DNA from: Lepidurus packardi
Taxonomy: Eukaryota > Arthropoda > Branchiopoda > Notostraca > Triopsidae
Assembly: GCA_023053545.1 (NCBI GenBank)
Contig: JAKZAN010000001.1
Coordinates: forward strand, 13,036,024 to 13,100,023
Reading direction: 5' to 3'
Length of the DNA stretch: 64,000 nucleotides
Shown: one piece after another, positions 47,884-59,778 of the stretch
Layout: each line of letters begins with the position of its first letter
How positions within the stretch are numbered: the stretch's first letter is position 1
Translations under genes and position numbers: made by a program
The notes under the pieces: model-generated
Database searches by the model: none
Seen by the model: only the letters and a program-made list of their open reading frames with translations
Told to the model about the DNA's origin: nothing

Positions 47884-50204
47884 TGGACTACCTCAGCTGT
47901 GTTTCAGTGTAGGCACATTTACGCTTTTGTACCCTTGCTTGGAAATGACCAGTTTAATTGAACATTTTTTTCAGGCTTGTCGACAAGAGAAAATACTCCT
48001 TTTAAAACGTCCCGTTTCTGCTGCAGATTTCCCCCATTTCTTAAGCCTCGTTCGACACTTCGCTCGCGACTGCTATAATTGCTTCAGCATTTTCAGGTTA
48101 TGGCTCTCCCTCGACGCTTTTACATAGGCATACATACTCAGCAGCTGTCAAACTTGGGGAAAAGACTTCAGAAACAGAGCGGTGATTGTGCTGTCAAAAC
48201 GCCTGACAGTGAGGGGGATGAAAACGCTCATTTTTTTAAACGATTTATTTAGAGCGCCAATTACGCGGGGCATACACAAGGAGATACAATTTTTAGTTCT
48301 GTATTCGGAAGACAAGCCAAGTAAACTTCCACTTGAACTTTTCCCTTGCAACTCCTTCACTTCCCAAAATTAAGCTTCCCGGAATCCCCCCAGAATTCTG
48401 ACAAAAGCAAACTCTATGCGCTGTTGCTAACAGGTAAACAACTCATCGATCCAAAGAGTTTGAAGACAGAACAGGGCAATGTTATTGCAACAGCTTGTCC
48501 ACAATTTCGAGCTGCTGCTTCCATAAAACCCCCTCCCCCAACACTCATGTTTGTAGCTTTTTATGCAAACGATTGTACAGAGCGCAATAAGCGAAGGGTT
48601 ATAAGAAAATTTCGGTCCTTGAACGTCCCCACATATGACGCTGAAGGGGCGCAATTACGAAGGCTTATAGAGCATGACATGTGGTCATGAAAGCACGCCT
48701 ATAACAACAACCGGGAATGACACCTAATTCTGATCGTCAATGTCATCGTCTTTTATAGATAGATAGATATTGTTTCGATTTTCACTTTCAATCTCGAACA
48801 TTTTTTTTTATTTTCGCCCAGTTCCAAGTATCAAGAAGTGTTTGAAGGGGGGAGGGGGACGGCTGCTCCTGCTCGACGTGTAACAGCTGCAATTGAAGTT
48901 TCATCGGAGCCAAAAGGCTTGTAAAAGTTTCGATATAAAAAAAGGAAAAATACCTGGCTAACATACATGGAGATTTTCATAACGCTAAGCTCTACTGCTT
49001 GAGGCACCCTCGCGTTCCATAATCCTCCATCACAACGTGTCTATGGAAGTTTTTTTTATAAAACTATAAATGTTATAAAAAAAAATCTTTGGCACGCATT
49101 TCTTTCCAACTGTTTTCCTTTTCTGCACTGCGGAATCGAAAGGCACAAGGAAAAAAAATTTCAAAGAAAATAATTTTTGCTTCGCCATCCCTATTAACAT
49201 TGCAGAAGAGTTTTTTTTCTCCTGTCGTCAGCCAATTTCACATCCAAGTCTCTCCCAAACTCAATTTCTGTTCGCCAATCTAATTCTACCACAACGAGCA
49301 GTTAAGAAGCTTTACGTCTTTTTACCCGTACTTATTTCTTCCTGAAGCCCTTTTCTCTTTTCTTTTCCTTTTGTTTTCTTTTGCCTGCCTATTTAATACC
49401 TGGCAGGGACTTAAGCAGCTCTACTTGAAAGCGCTGATGCAAGAAAGTATACACCTTTCTTTATAAAAGAAAAGATACAGGGCAGGCCGAGAATCTTTTT
49501 GTGTCTTTGCCAGTAGTACCAATATGAGGTATAGGAAGGTTCTTCTTTCCCCCTGTTTCGAGAAAACAGACACTACAAAAGGTGTGCTGGCAATCAAGGA
49601 TTGCCTCCAAGTTACTAACCAAAAAAGATAAATAGACCAGCAAAAAATAAATGTCACAAAATTTTCTCCCTAATTTGCCTCAATTCGATTCCACGTTGAT
49701 CACGTACTGTATTGTATGCATGCAACAGAAAGAGGCAAGCAGTTTTAGAACGTCGTAAGAGTGGTTATGACGATTGATTAAAAAGTAAAACCTTCAAACC
49801 TCTTCAAAAAGCTTGGAACATCACACTTATGCCTTCAATGTGAAACCCAAACAGCTTTTACTTCAAAACTCGCTTTCAGAGAGAATTTCTTAAGATTTTG
49901 CCCCACGTTAATGACGTGAACAAAAACAAGCTTCCAGAAAATGAGAAACAACTGTGGTTCGTAATAAGTGCTTTGAAATGAAGCAATTTCTAAGAGAACG
50001 CTGTGGAAGTAAATTAGAAACCTTATACACATGCAAGTTTAACTTTGAAGACGCTAGTCAAACGACCTTTTCAATTAAATTTCTGGCGAATTGTTAGTCA
50101 AGCCTGCTCCCTATTCATTAGAGTGGGCGTTTCACCGAAGCAATGCGTCGAACACTTTTTTTTTTTCCTTTTGGGTTGAACTTGCTGAAATTGTTGTTTA
50201 ACCT
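47884..50204. other. Intergenic tract; no gene recognised
   Basis: It contains a short GATA microsatellite near 48760 and several A or T runs. Open frames at 48346-48690 (114 codons) and 47816-48127 (103 codons) show no domain. The second begins inside the Tigger relic. Confidence 0.45.
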
Positions 50205-50505
50205 CGCAACGCGACACAAGGACGACTCGACAAAAGGACCCCGCATACCCGACACAAAAGGTTGCCAGGTCCATAATCGTTTCAGGGACCAATAGAATTT
50301 CGAGTTTAAAAAGTCTCTGCTCATTGGTAAAGCGCCAACGAGATTAGAAGCTGCTTACGCCGTAAGAAAAAGCACATCACAAGCTTAGGTTGTTAGTTTA
50401 GGCGTCCTTCTGTCGGGATCCGGCGTACTTCTGTCGGGGATCGCCGTCCTTGTGTCGGGTGCACATGGGGTCTTTTTATCGAGTCGCTCTTGGGTCTATT
50501 TCCCG
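50205..50505 (+). mobile_element. Family B inverted-repeat element, copy 6, flanked by an 18-base direct repeat
   Basis: The left end reads CGCAACGCGACACAAGGACG and the right end, inverted, GCGGGAAATAGACCCAAG. The shared core (GGTCCATAATCGTTTCAGGG to AGCGCCAACGAGATTAG) is present. Its centre carries TTAGGTTGTTAGTTTAGGCG, i.e. the telomere-like repeat in the opposite orientation from other copies. GCTGAAATT(G/C)TTGTTTAA lies at 50184-50201 and at 50505-50522, with 17 of 18 bases identical; this may be a target duplication. Confidence 0.75.
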
Positions 50506-50522
50506 CTGAAATTCTTGTTTAA

Positions 50523-53500
50523 ACTTGCTGTAATACTCTAATATATATTCTGCTATATATAGCCCTCTTTCCTCAATCACGTGTAGTACGTATTATTACG
50601 TATTACGTAGGGCGCGGTTAAAGTTTACCATTTTTACGAAACTGTTTAATGAAGGTCAAAGTGCGAATTTCCTTTCAAGCTTTACTAAAATTTTGTGAGA
50701 GATACAAGAAAGGGGAAAATTTGAAAGTTTCTCAAGCGCTTTTCCTTATTAGCGCTCCCTCTTTACAGGCATTACGAAACAGCAGTGCAACAAAGGCTTT
50801 CAAGCGCGACAGTCCAGCTAATTAGAACTCGACGAGTCCATAACAACTTTAACAAGAAATAAAAAACGACATCTTGAACTTTTGTCACCAGAGAAGAAGA
50901 TTTCTTGTCACCAGGCAAAGAATCAAGACGCAAAATATCTCTTCTGTTTGTCACCTTGCAAATGGAGGAATTTGGCCAATGGAGGAGTTTTTCGTTCCAT
51001 ACAGAAAGCTCTAATAAGTCGAGAAAAAGGGGGAAAAAGTCCACACTCCTCGTCGAGGCATCATCATACGAGGAATCAAGACGCTGCCAATGCGATGACA
51101 ATCATCATAAAAAAGGGCGAAAAGAGAGCTCATTATTCTCATGATGGCCCTAATGTTCTCTATACGCTCTTGTTTTTTCTTCTTTATTTTTTTTTCGGGA
51201 AGAAATTGTCAGACAAACAACGTTACTTTACTTTCCGCCTCCATCGCAACAGCCAGGCCAGCTCTTCCCTTTTATGATTAAAGCCAGCAGCCAGGCACCC
51301 GTAGCGACCCTTGAGGCGAGGTTCACAACATGAACCCCTTATGATTTTTACGAGAGACACATTAACCGTTAACAACCCTTTTTTAATGCCACTTGGCTTG
51401 GGCTCAATGCTAGCGCTACTACACATTTTTTTTTTGCTGGAAGAGAGCTTGCCACCGGAATAGTCTTTTCGAGGGAAAGAGAACCAGAGAGGAGCTTTTT
51501 CTGCAACGCCAGTACTCTTGCACCATTCTTCCGAACGTTCGAAAACTCGGCTCAATTGTCGGTTCCAAATTAGTTGGGACCCCTCAGGTTTAATAGTTTC
51601 CACTTAATCGGATATAGGCATGTAGAAACTTTTCGCCTCTGCTCTCCCCACACTATGATTTGTTACGAATGATGCCCCGGGAGTTCACAAATTCTTACCA
51701 GGAAGGCTTCGGAAAAAATTCTGTTTTTTTTTTAAGCCTTGGCTTTTGACTCTTAACTTTACATATATCCGGTTCTCTCCTGCTGTATATTCAGAAAGGT
51801 TTCCCTCCAGAAGATCCGAGATTGCTTGCCTGCACAAGAAATATTGCCTTGAACCGGGGGAAAATTAGTCAATTAGACAAAACAAGCCGCTTTATACTTG
51901 GCGTGCTTGGTGCTATAGACGATACAACTTGAGGACTAGAAAATGTTACAAAACACAGATAGGCCCCTCCTCCCACCTAACATAATTAGTCTTGCCAAAG
52001 ACCAGCAAACCATAAGAAAAAGCGGATCAATATAAGCTGGGAAAGGAAAGAGCTGGCAGACGTCATTTGCAATTCACGTTGTTCTAAATGTGAGACCGAA
52101 CTCATTCACACCGTTGAGGTGGAGGTACAGCTCTAGCCAAGAGTCCCCCCTATCAGAAAAAGAACCCAAAGATGCGCCGAACACAGACTTTCCTACATGG
52201 CAAAGGTTTCCCTTTGCGTTTATCGCAACGGAGATTCGACGGAGGCCTCCTACTACAAAAATGGTTATTTTGGGTCCAGGTATAAACTGACCAAGGTGGT
52301 AATATTAATACGCTTGCACACCCTGGGTTCCAGGGAACGGAAAGAACAGTCCAAGGTGTCTAGGGCGTTCTAGCCTTTTTTTTTCTTCTTCTTTTTTTCC
52401 TTATCGTATTCCGACAGTCATAAAAACGGATCACTTCCTTTTAGATCGTTCCGCTTGTCTAAGGCGAGGAAATGAGGGGAGTATTTTAGGTCCTGAGGCT
52501 CGACTTCATCAGCTAGCTAAAGCTATATCCTCTGTCTACTCTGGGGGCTCTATAATACAATGGACACTACTCTATACCGCACCTGACACAGCGATTAGAC
52601 CGGGCCTTTCATTAGCTTTTCCTTCTCTAACTAGACTGTCACATGCTACTCAAACTGATGGAACTCCCACCAAGACTCAATTATCCCAACAACGCAACCC
52701 GGTGCACAGAAACCGACTCTATACCCACCATTCCGGTCCATTCCCAAAAGCAGGGAGGAAAAAATAATAAAAACAAATCAAATCAAATCTATATCTCTGA
52801 GCTCCGTTGGACCCAGTTTTTTATTGTATTTCCTCCACATGAATTGCACTGGGCGCTATAAAATGCTGCTTAAGCTCCGGAAATGGTGGCAAAATTACTT
52901 GGAAATCCCCTCAGTTTCCCATGCCGAGCTCATTATTTATATTTCCCTCCACCCACCCACTTTTTTGTTATGTCTTGTGCTGCTTTCTGTCAGAGCCTGA
53001 ATCGGGAAAGTTTAGTGGATATTAGCAAGGATCTACCCAAAGGATATCCTTTCCCCAGGATCCCCCCAACACACTATACAGGCTACAGCAGCTATTGCTC
53101 TCCCATGGACTCTGAACTGGAGCTGTCGTAATATATATGGCTCAGCTCGCAGAAACCATTCCATACTCCGTGCTCACTCACCACCCCTCCCCTAGCTTCG
53201 TCCCGATCGATATCTGCTTTCATGGCAGGTTATTAGGAATTACCTGAACCTTTAAGTCCTATCTCAATAAATTTGGTTCGGACTTGACTTGCAGAGTGGC
53301 TATGGTTTAGCGAAAAGAAATACGAGGTAAAAATAAGGAAAATAAAAATGTTAACTTGCTGTAATAAATCTAACTTTTTTTGCACCAACTATATCAACAT
53401 CTTAGCAAAAATCTAAAGGAGGTCTGAATAAATAATGGAGTCGGCACTTTGATAATAAATTAGCTAGCACCCTGCAGTAAAAACTTTTCCAAGCACATAA

Positions 53501-53744
53501 TAGATCTTGATGTCGAGATGCCCTTCCATGTAATACGCGAGGGAAAATCCTGGCGTTCTAAACCAAACTTGTTGAGAAAATCATGAATAGAATACAGCAG
53601 CTCTGAAACATTACAGGCCTCCATGCCCCAGCTTTTGCCAAGTGCAGTTGCAGCGTAAGTGTGAAGCTCACGAGAACTGTCATTGTCGCGGCTAACAAAA
53701 ATGAGCTCGAGTAGTAGGCTATCCCGTGTCTTTGGAAAGAATGA
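50523..53744. other. Intergenic tract; no gene recognised
   Basis: A cluster of TACGTATTA-like motifs lies near 50585-50615. Opposite-strand open frames of 109-131 codons at 50772-51603 overlap each other and show no domain. The T-rich stretch near 52375-52400 is the only other low-complexity feature. Confidence 0.45.
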
Positions 53745-53975
53745 CCGGGCGAAGCGTAAGGCTAAGCCGGAGTAACGCTACGAGTCCCAGTCTACTAGGA
53801 CATTCGTTCCTTTCTGCGGTTCATTTTTCGTTATTGCGCCTTTGCGAAGCCCGCAAAAGGTACGGAGCGAAAGATAAGACCAAGCTGGAGTAACGCCACG
53901 AGTCACGGTCTACTAGGCTATTCGTTCGTTTCTACCGTTTATGTTTCATTATTGCGCCTTTGCGTTGCCCAGGCC
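53745..53975. repeat. Two tandem copies of a 118-base unit
   Basis: GGAGTAACGC(T/C)ACGAGTC at 53769 recurs at 53887, and TATTGCGCCTTTGCG at 53833 recurs at 53951, both offset by 118 bases. The copies are clearly diverged between these anchors. No reading frame or RNA gene was recognised in the unit. Confidence 0.75.
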
Positions 53976-56900
53976 AAAGTAAAAGGAAACCCTGGTACCC
54001 TCCTTACTAGACGAGTTGGTATGGTACAACTTTGCCACGCCCATCTTTCGGAAACGCTGGTTTAGTATATATTTTTTCCAAAGTACCCTACCTACAGTTC
54101 CAGTCAATAATACAGATTGGAAATCTATAATGTAATAATAATAAAAAATAATCCAACTCGCATACATGAAAATGCGTCTTCACGAAGCTCGGTTTTCATT
54201 GTTGGAGTGAGTTTTCTCCGTGCTTTTAAACAGTTTCGTTCGGTAAATCGCATTCCAACAACGAATGTTCTCTTAAAGGACTTGCAAAGCGTGAGACTCG
54301 ACTCGAATCTTTCAGAAAGTACTTAAGAAACTACAATATTATCCAAGAATCTTATATGTAAGGTTGAAGATGACAGTCTAGGAGATAAAAGGTAAAGAAG
54401 AAGCATGTAAAAAAAGCGAAACGATTTTTGCGAGGGTGAAGGTGACCTTCGGGGCCAGACGTAACATAGCCAAAGCCTTCGCATGTTTTGCAACGAAAAA
54501 CAAATTAAAGAAGGAGAAAACGGTCACGTTTTGTGTTTGCTTAAAGACAACGCTGGCGGGAGAGACGGAGATATCAGGAGCCAAATTATGCAAGTTTCTA
54601 GAAGGACTGCGGTGACGCTGGGAGCTTATTGGTCTCGTCCGTCATCAAAACGTCTCTTTTGCGGTGGGTCACTGGAGCTGAACGAAGCAAATCCCTTGCA
54701 AATCTCTTGCCGAACTGACTGCTTTGCAAGTTCCTGCAGGCAGAAAACTTGATGAACTCGTTCCTTGCTCAGGACGCCCAGCCCCAGACCTCCGAATGAC
54801 AGAATGTACGTAATTTGTGCTCAGAAATGATACCGGCTTTTAATGCCAAATAGATAAAAGCTGCAGCAGTCCAGTTCAAAAGCATACGCAACAATCCGGT
54901 GAGAATAAAAATGACTTTATTAAGCCAGTTTTGTGTCACGATTCAAGAAATTCGTGCAGCAACTCACACAGGACTGCTACTATAAGACTTGGGACTTGGT
55001 GTTAAAATGTAAGCTGTTTTTTTTTGTTGTTTTTATTCCTGTGCTTAATATTCTTTTGGATGAAGCTATAAATCGTGGCTTAGCGAAGTAGCACATCTTC
55101 TTTGTTCGGTTTCAACGCTGCCAACGGCTTATAAGCAATGTGAAGAACACTAAATGGACGGAAATTACAGGGAATAAATTCTGGAGCAAATGGCACGTTC
55201 TGTATTTTCCCTCTCTTTAAAATCGATTGAAATGCAATGTAGGGAGATTAATGGTATTCTTAGGGTAAAATATAGAGAGGGTTGCCTCGCATCCACCAAG
55301 TCAGAAGAGCATTATTGTAACGGTCTTAACTGCAAGCCAAAATGTTCCTTCCTTCCCTCCTTCATAAGTCGAGTCAAAGCAGCTTTCATGCAATCAGGAT
55401 TAAATCCAATTATAATAGCAAAAACAAAATCTGACACAATTCCAAACGTTTCCTAAACTTTCATCGCGTCTGTACGAGAACAATGGGGATCTTCTTTCAC
55501 TTCTTTCGGGCCAAGTGTTTTATAGCGGAATTCAAATTCAAATGGGATGTTATCTGGAAGGTTTGTTGCGAGTCGCTTTCACGTCTTGTAGGCTTTCATA
55601 GATTATAAGTCGCTCGACTTAAGGATAATATCCAACATATCAAGTGAATAGAGAGCATGATTAATTGCTCCTGGCTACTCGCCTTGCGCTTTTCAATTGC
55701 ATCTTAAATAGCACAGACCAACAAAAACGCCCGAGAAAAGAAGGAGATAAATTATGGCTGCGCTATAGATACGCGCTGCCTAACTTGGAACGCTAACAGT
55801 ATATCAAGTCATGGGAAATTGTTCTCACATGCATACTAAGTTCCGCGCCTGCTGACCGTACTCATTAAAAAGCGCCACAACAGAACAAGAGGAAAATAAG
55901 AGAACGTTTAATAGAGACCTCGCAAAGCTTTTGTTTACATGTTTCCACGTTCTCATTTTTATTTGTACCATTATTTTTATTATTTTTTTTATTATTTCTT
56001 TATTTTTTAAAAGCAGTGCTCCTAGACGGAGATTTCACGTCTCGACGTCAAAAAAAGCGACTGAAATTTGGACCATTACATGTTTTTCCGGTATGTAACG
56101 TCGTCCTAGTGTGAAACTAGGCTGAAATACAACACTCTTTTTTTTAAGGATGTTATATAGCTGCTCGTATAACTAAGTGCTTTGAGTCATGACTTCAGTG
56201 TGAAAAATCGAATACACAGGAAACTAGCGCAGCAGGAATTCGCGTTGGAGGAATCGCGAAACTAAGAATTCGCCAACTGGGCGGACTCTACACAGGAGCG
56301 ACCTTGGAAAGGAAAGGGAAAAGAAAACATCAGGTTCCTTCTTTTGGCTGGCCTCTTTCAGGGTCAAGTGCAAGGAGATGCAGGAACGTGAATATAGGTC
56401 ACTGGGTAGACAGAAAAGGAGAGCAACGACCACTGTGGATAGGCTTCATCACCTGCCTGTACACGCACGGGCAAACATGGCCGCGAGGTGAGGGTAAAAC
56501 ACTCGGGATGTCGGGACGGAAAGGCAACAGACACGGAAATAAAAACAGGGCTTACCTTGTTCCCCGAAACCGAGGGATGTTGTTGTGGCTAAAAAATCGT
56601 TCATTGCACTTAGCTCTTGTTGCTGTTATAGTTAGGGCCACGATCAGTCCCTATTTAGAGTCACATTTTTCGTTTTAATGGCAAAGCAAATTCGACTGAC
56701 ACCGCAACATCACCGCGATAAAATCGTCGAGCTAGAGGGCCACAGAATAAGGCGCGAAAACCGGTCGGCTGCGGCTTGCAAGCCAGGAACGAGCTTCGGT
56801 CCTAACTTGGGTTTAGGAGTTCCCGCTTCCTGTATTGGCGCGCGACGTTTAAATTCCGTTTGGTTTAAAAGTGCGCAATTGAACATTTGAAAGGCAATAG

Positions 56901-59671
56901 CCACATGAATCGCGTTTTGAGATAGAATGAAAATTGCTCAACATAAAATCGAAGGGACCGGAATATTTTTTTGTCTTAAAAGGATTTCGTGTTAACAGAT
57001 AACGATGGAGTTACATAGCGTTTGTCCGGACCGGAATTCCATTTTGTGTTAACAGGTTTTTCGTGTCAAGTTTTCACTGTATTACATCATTCTTATAGTC
57101 TAGATTTTTTTAAAGAATTTTGTATCATATTTTATCATATATTGTGTAACGCATTTTGTTTCATATTTTCCTGAAAAAGCAACGTTTTGGCACTTTCCCG
57201 CCACACGAGCCTAATGTGAGCAAATGACAAAAGATGTGGCATAAAGCGCGCGAAGCATTGTTGTGACGCTGTTTTGGTGCTGAACTTGATCAGAAAAGGC
57301 GAGTAACGAACTAGATAAACTTGAAAAAAGACGTGGAGGTTGTTATTATTTATTTTTTTTTAGTGTAAGAACAGTTATGGCATAAACGGTTTAAGTGAAT
57401 CTCACAAGATCTTGTGGATGCCACAAGTTATCAATGTGGATGTTTGTGGTGACCACTTCCCTGTCGATCAATTTGACGCAAGTGTTGATTGGCAATTAGC
57501 CAAGGGATTTCGACCTAAAAAACGGCAAGTAATTAATGAAACATTTAATAGAAATAATTTCAAGCTTTAGGCCGAGTTCCTTCATCCCGCCCAAAAGACT
57601 GCGTTTAATCATATGCTTTACACTGCAGTTTTCTATCCTGTATTTCGTCTCGGTAACCGTAAGCTGGCCAATTATTCCTCTTTTTACGCTTCTTAATTGA
57701 CACCCTCTACTTATTTGCACACTTGGCTTCCATGTAAGGCTGGCTCTAAAACGATACTTACGGCTCATAAGCTGTCGCAGGTGGGATCAAATCACAAGAT
57801 CCTCACAAACTCCTCTAAAGCCTAACGCCGAAGAATACGCGAATACGTACGATACGTAAGTTGTATGATGTATGTACGTTTCAGGGATGTCTGGATAAGT
57901 AAGTATTAAGTATAATTTATAGTCATTGCGACTCTATATATTGATTCCGGACAAAAAGGTACGGTTAAGGAAAGAGCAGCAAGTAGTGTACTTGCGTCGC
58001 ATGTTTTACGTCAGTTTCCGACTTGGTTTTCCGGAATTTTTTTTATTTCTACACCTGGGGGCTTTGTGCAATTATCGAAAAAGGGAGCTGTTTGCCAGGA
58101 CTATACCAGCTCGGGCCCACACTATACGTACATACTCTCGAAAAGCTAGCTGGGAAGGATGATTTAGTGGCACTTGTCATTTGTTGAGAATAAGAAGCTA
58201 AAGGCCCTCGGTGCACTTTACTACCTTACCCCTTTCTGCAAGCCAACGAAGAAGCAACAACAGGGGTGGCGTGCATCCATGCATAAAAAGGCTCTAAGCT
58301 CCAACATCCCTATCTTTAATAAAGCAAAGTGAAACTTGCACTTGGGCCCATTTAGGGCATTATTTCCCGTAAATGAGAGCTCTAAATCAAGATGGAACTG
58401 TCTTTCCCTATACAGTATTTCCCGTTATTGTTATCGCTGGAGCAATGGCTTGCTCGCCTATTGTAAAGTGCAGATCAGGGTGTGGTCTCATGGACAGTAA
58501 GGGTCGATTTTCTCTTTTATCACCGCGAAAAAAGACACCTCCTTTCTTTGTAAGCACAATATTTGAGCCCCATAAAAACGCTAGCGACCCTCAACAATGC
58601 ATGCCCAGGATACTTTGAGAGTCAACTTTAAAGCAAAGGCGAGGCCGTTAGATTGGTTCTCGCTTTTTTGTTAGGCTTTCCCTAAAAATGTGCTGAATCT
58701 GGGGACAGTGCAGCATGCCAGTACACTTGAAGAACAAAAGTTAGTCTTAACTTAATTTTCCTTCGTTTAATGGTCCTTCCTCCTTCCCCAATCTCCCTCT
58801 GCTCGCTATCCCCAACGCACTGTCAACTGCTGTGCGAAACTAAATTAACTAAACCCTAAAATAAATTACACTTTGAAGCTTTTTGAGCGTGGAGTTGAAA
58901 ATATTTTACTTTTGGGAGGGATTTCCTATCTTATGAAAATATATAAGAAGCTCATGTTTGGGTGGGAAGAGGCCTCGCCAAGTTTATTCGTTTATTTACA
59001 AATATTGGAACTAGATCCTTTCGCTCCCTTTTTCGGAGCGAGTAGACTTATCGTCTCCCCATCTTATCTGTCTGCTCTATTCTCTGTGTCTGGGTGTAAA
59101 GTTGCTTTTGGTGGTGGGTGGTGGGGGGAGGGGTGGTGGTGGCTGGCTTTTTATGGTTATCGACAGTCCTATTTAGTTGGGCGACTAACCCCGGGCCCCC
59201 ATCATACATATATACACACACAGGGACACACATCTACACCCAGCTAGGGTACAACGTGGGGAGAAAACGAGGCTGGACGACGATTCCTTTTAACTGCAAG
59301 TAAGCAAACACTCGCATGTGCTTGGCCATCAGGGATTCTCGGATGGCGGCATTGGTCAGCATTTGTCAACAACACACGAAGCTGTCTTGCATGAACTCTG
59401 TCACGCACAGATGGTAGGACATAAACAAGCGGAGAGAAACTAGCACCAGCTCCGTGATGGTCTGCAAGATAATCCGCAGACTAACTAATGCATCATCCGT
59501 GGTGCACAAGCTCAAGGTTGCGAGGAAGGAATAAGAAACTGATGAAGAATTACCGTTCCTCCTCAATAAAGTACTTTCCTTTATTTCGACTTGGAAGTTA
59601 TTGTGTGGCCGACCCGTTTTTGCTTGATTTTTGGAGGTAAAGTCCGTTTTCCGCACCTAAACTTATAGCGC
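53976..59671. other. Intergenic tract; no gene recognised
   Basis: It includes T and A runs (about 55018-55030 and 55970-56005) and a G-rich patch at 59110-59146. Open frames of up to 124 codons (56304-56678 and 58873-59247) show no domain. The second runs through the G-rich patch. Confidence 0.45.
59110..59146 (+). repeat. G-rich tract with G-quadruplex potential
   Basis: The stretch is almost all G and T, with runs of GGG, GGGGGG and GGGG and several GGT steps over about 37 bases. Intramolecular quadruplex formation on the plus strand is plausible from this pattern alone. Confidence 0.6.
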
Positions 59672-59778
59672 GTTCCACTGTCTGCACTGGTGCAATATTT
59701 TTGCACTCAGTGTGTAAAGATATACATGATTGACACATTGCAGTGCCAAAAATATTGCACCAGTGCAGCCAGTAGAAC
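59672..59778. repeat. Near-perfect long hairpin (inverted repeat of about 37 bases)
   Basis: The left arm GTTCCACTGTCTGCACTGG followed by TGCAATATTTTTG (59672-59708) pairs with the right arm, which on the minus strand reads GTTCTACTGGCTGCACTGG then TGCAATATTTTTGGCACT (to 59741). Partial pairing (CAGTGTGT against ACACATTG) continues inwards, leaving a loop of about 17 bases. It could be a small MITE or a transcribed hairpin. No flanking target duplication was clear. Confidence 0.8.

Noticed and set aside
26198-50505. Interpretation of the family B copies as a CRISPR array because of short regular units
   Set aside because: Units are contiguous 21-base modules without unique spacers, copies are dispersed with inverted ends, and the genome is eukaryotic.
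50772-51603. Overlapping frames of 109-131 codons on both strands
   Set aside because: Opposite-strand frames of similar length with no domain; treated as chance.
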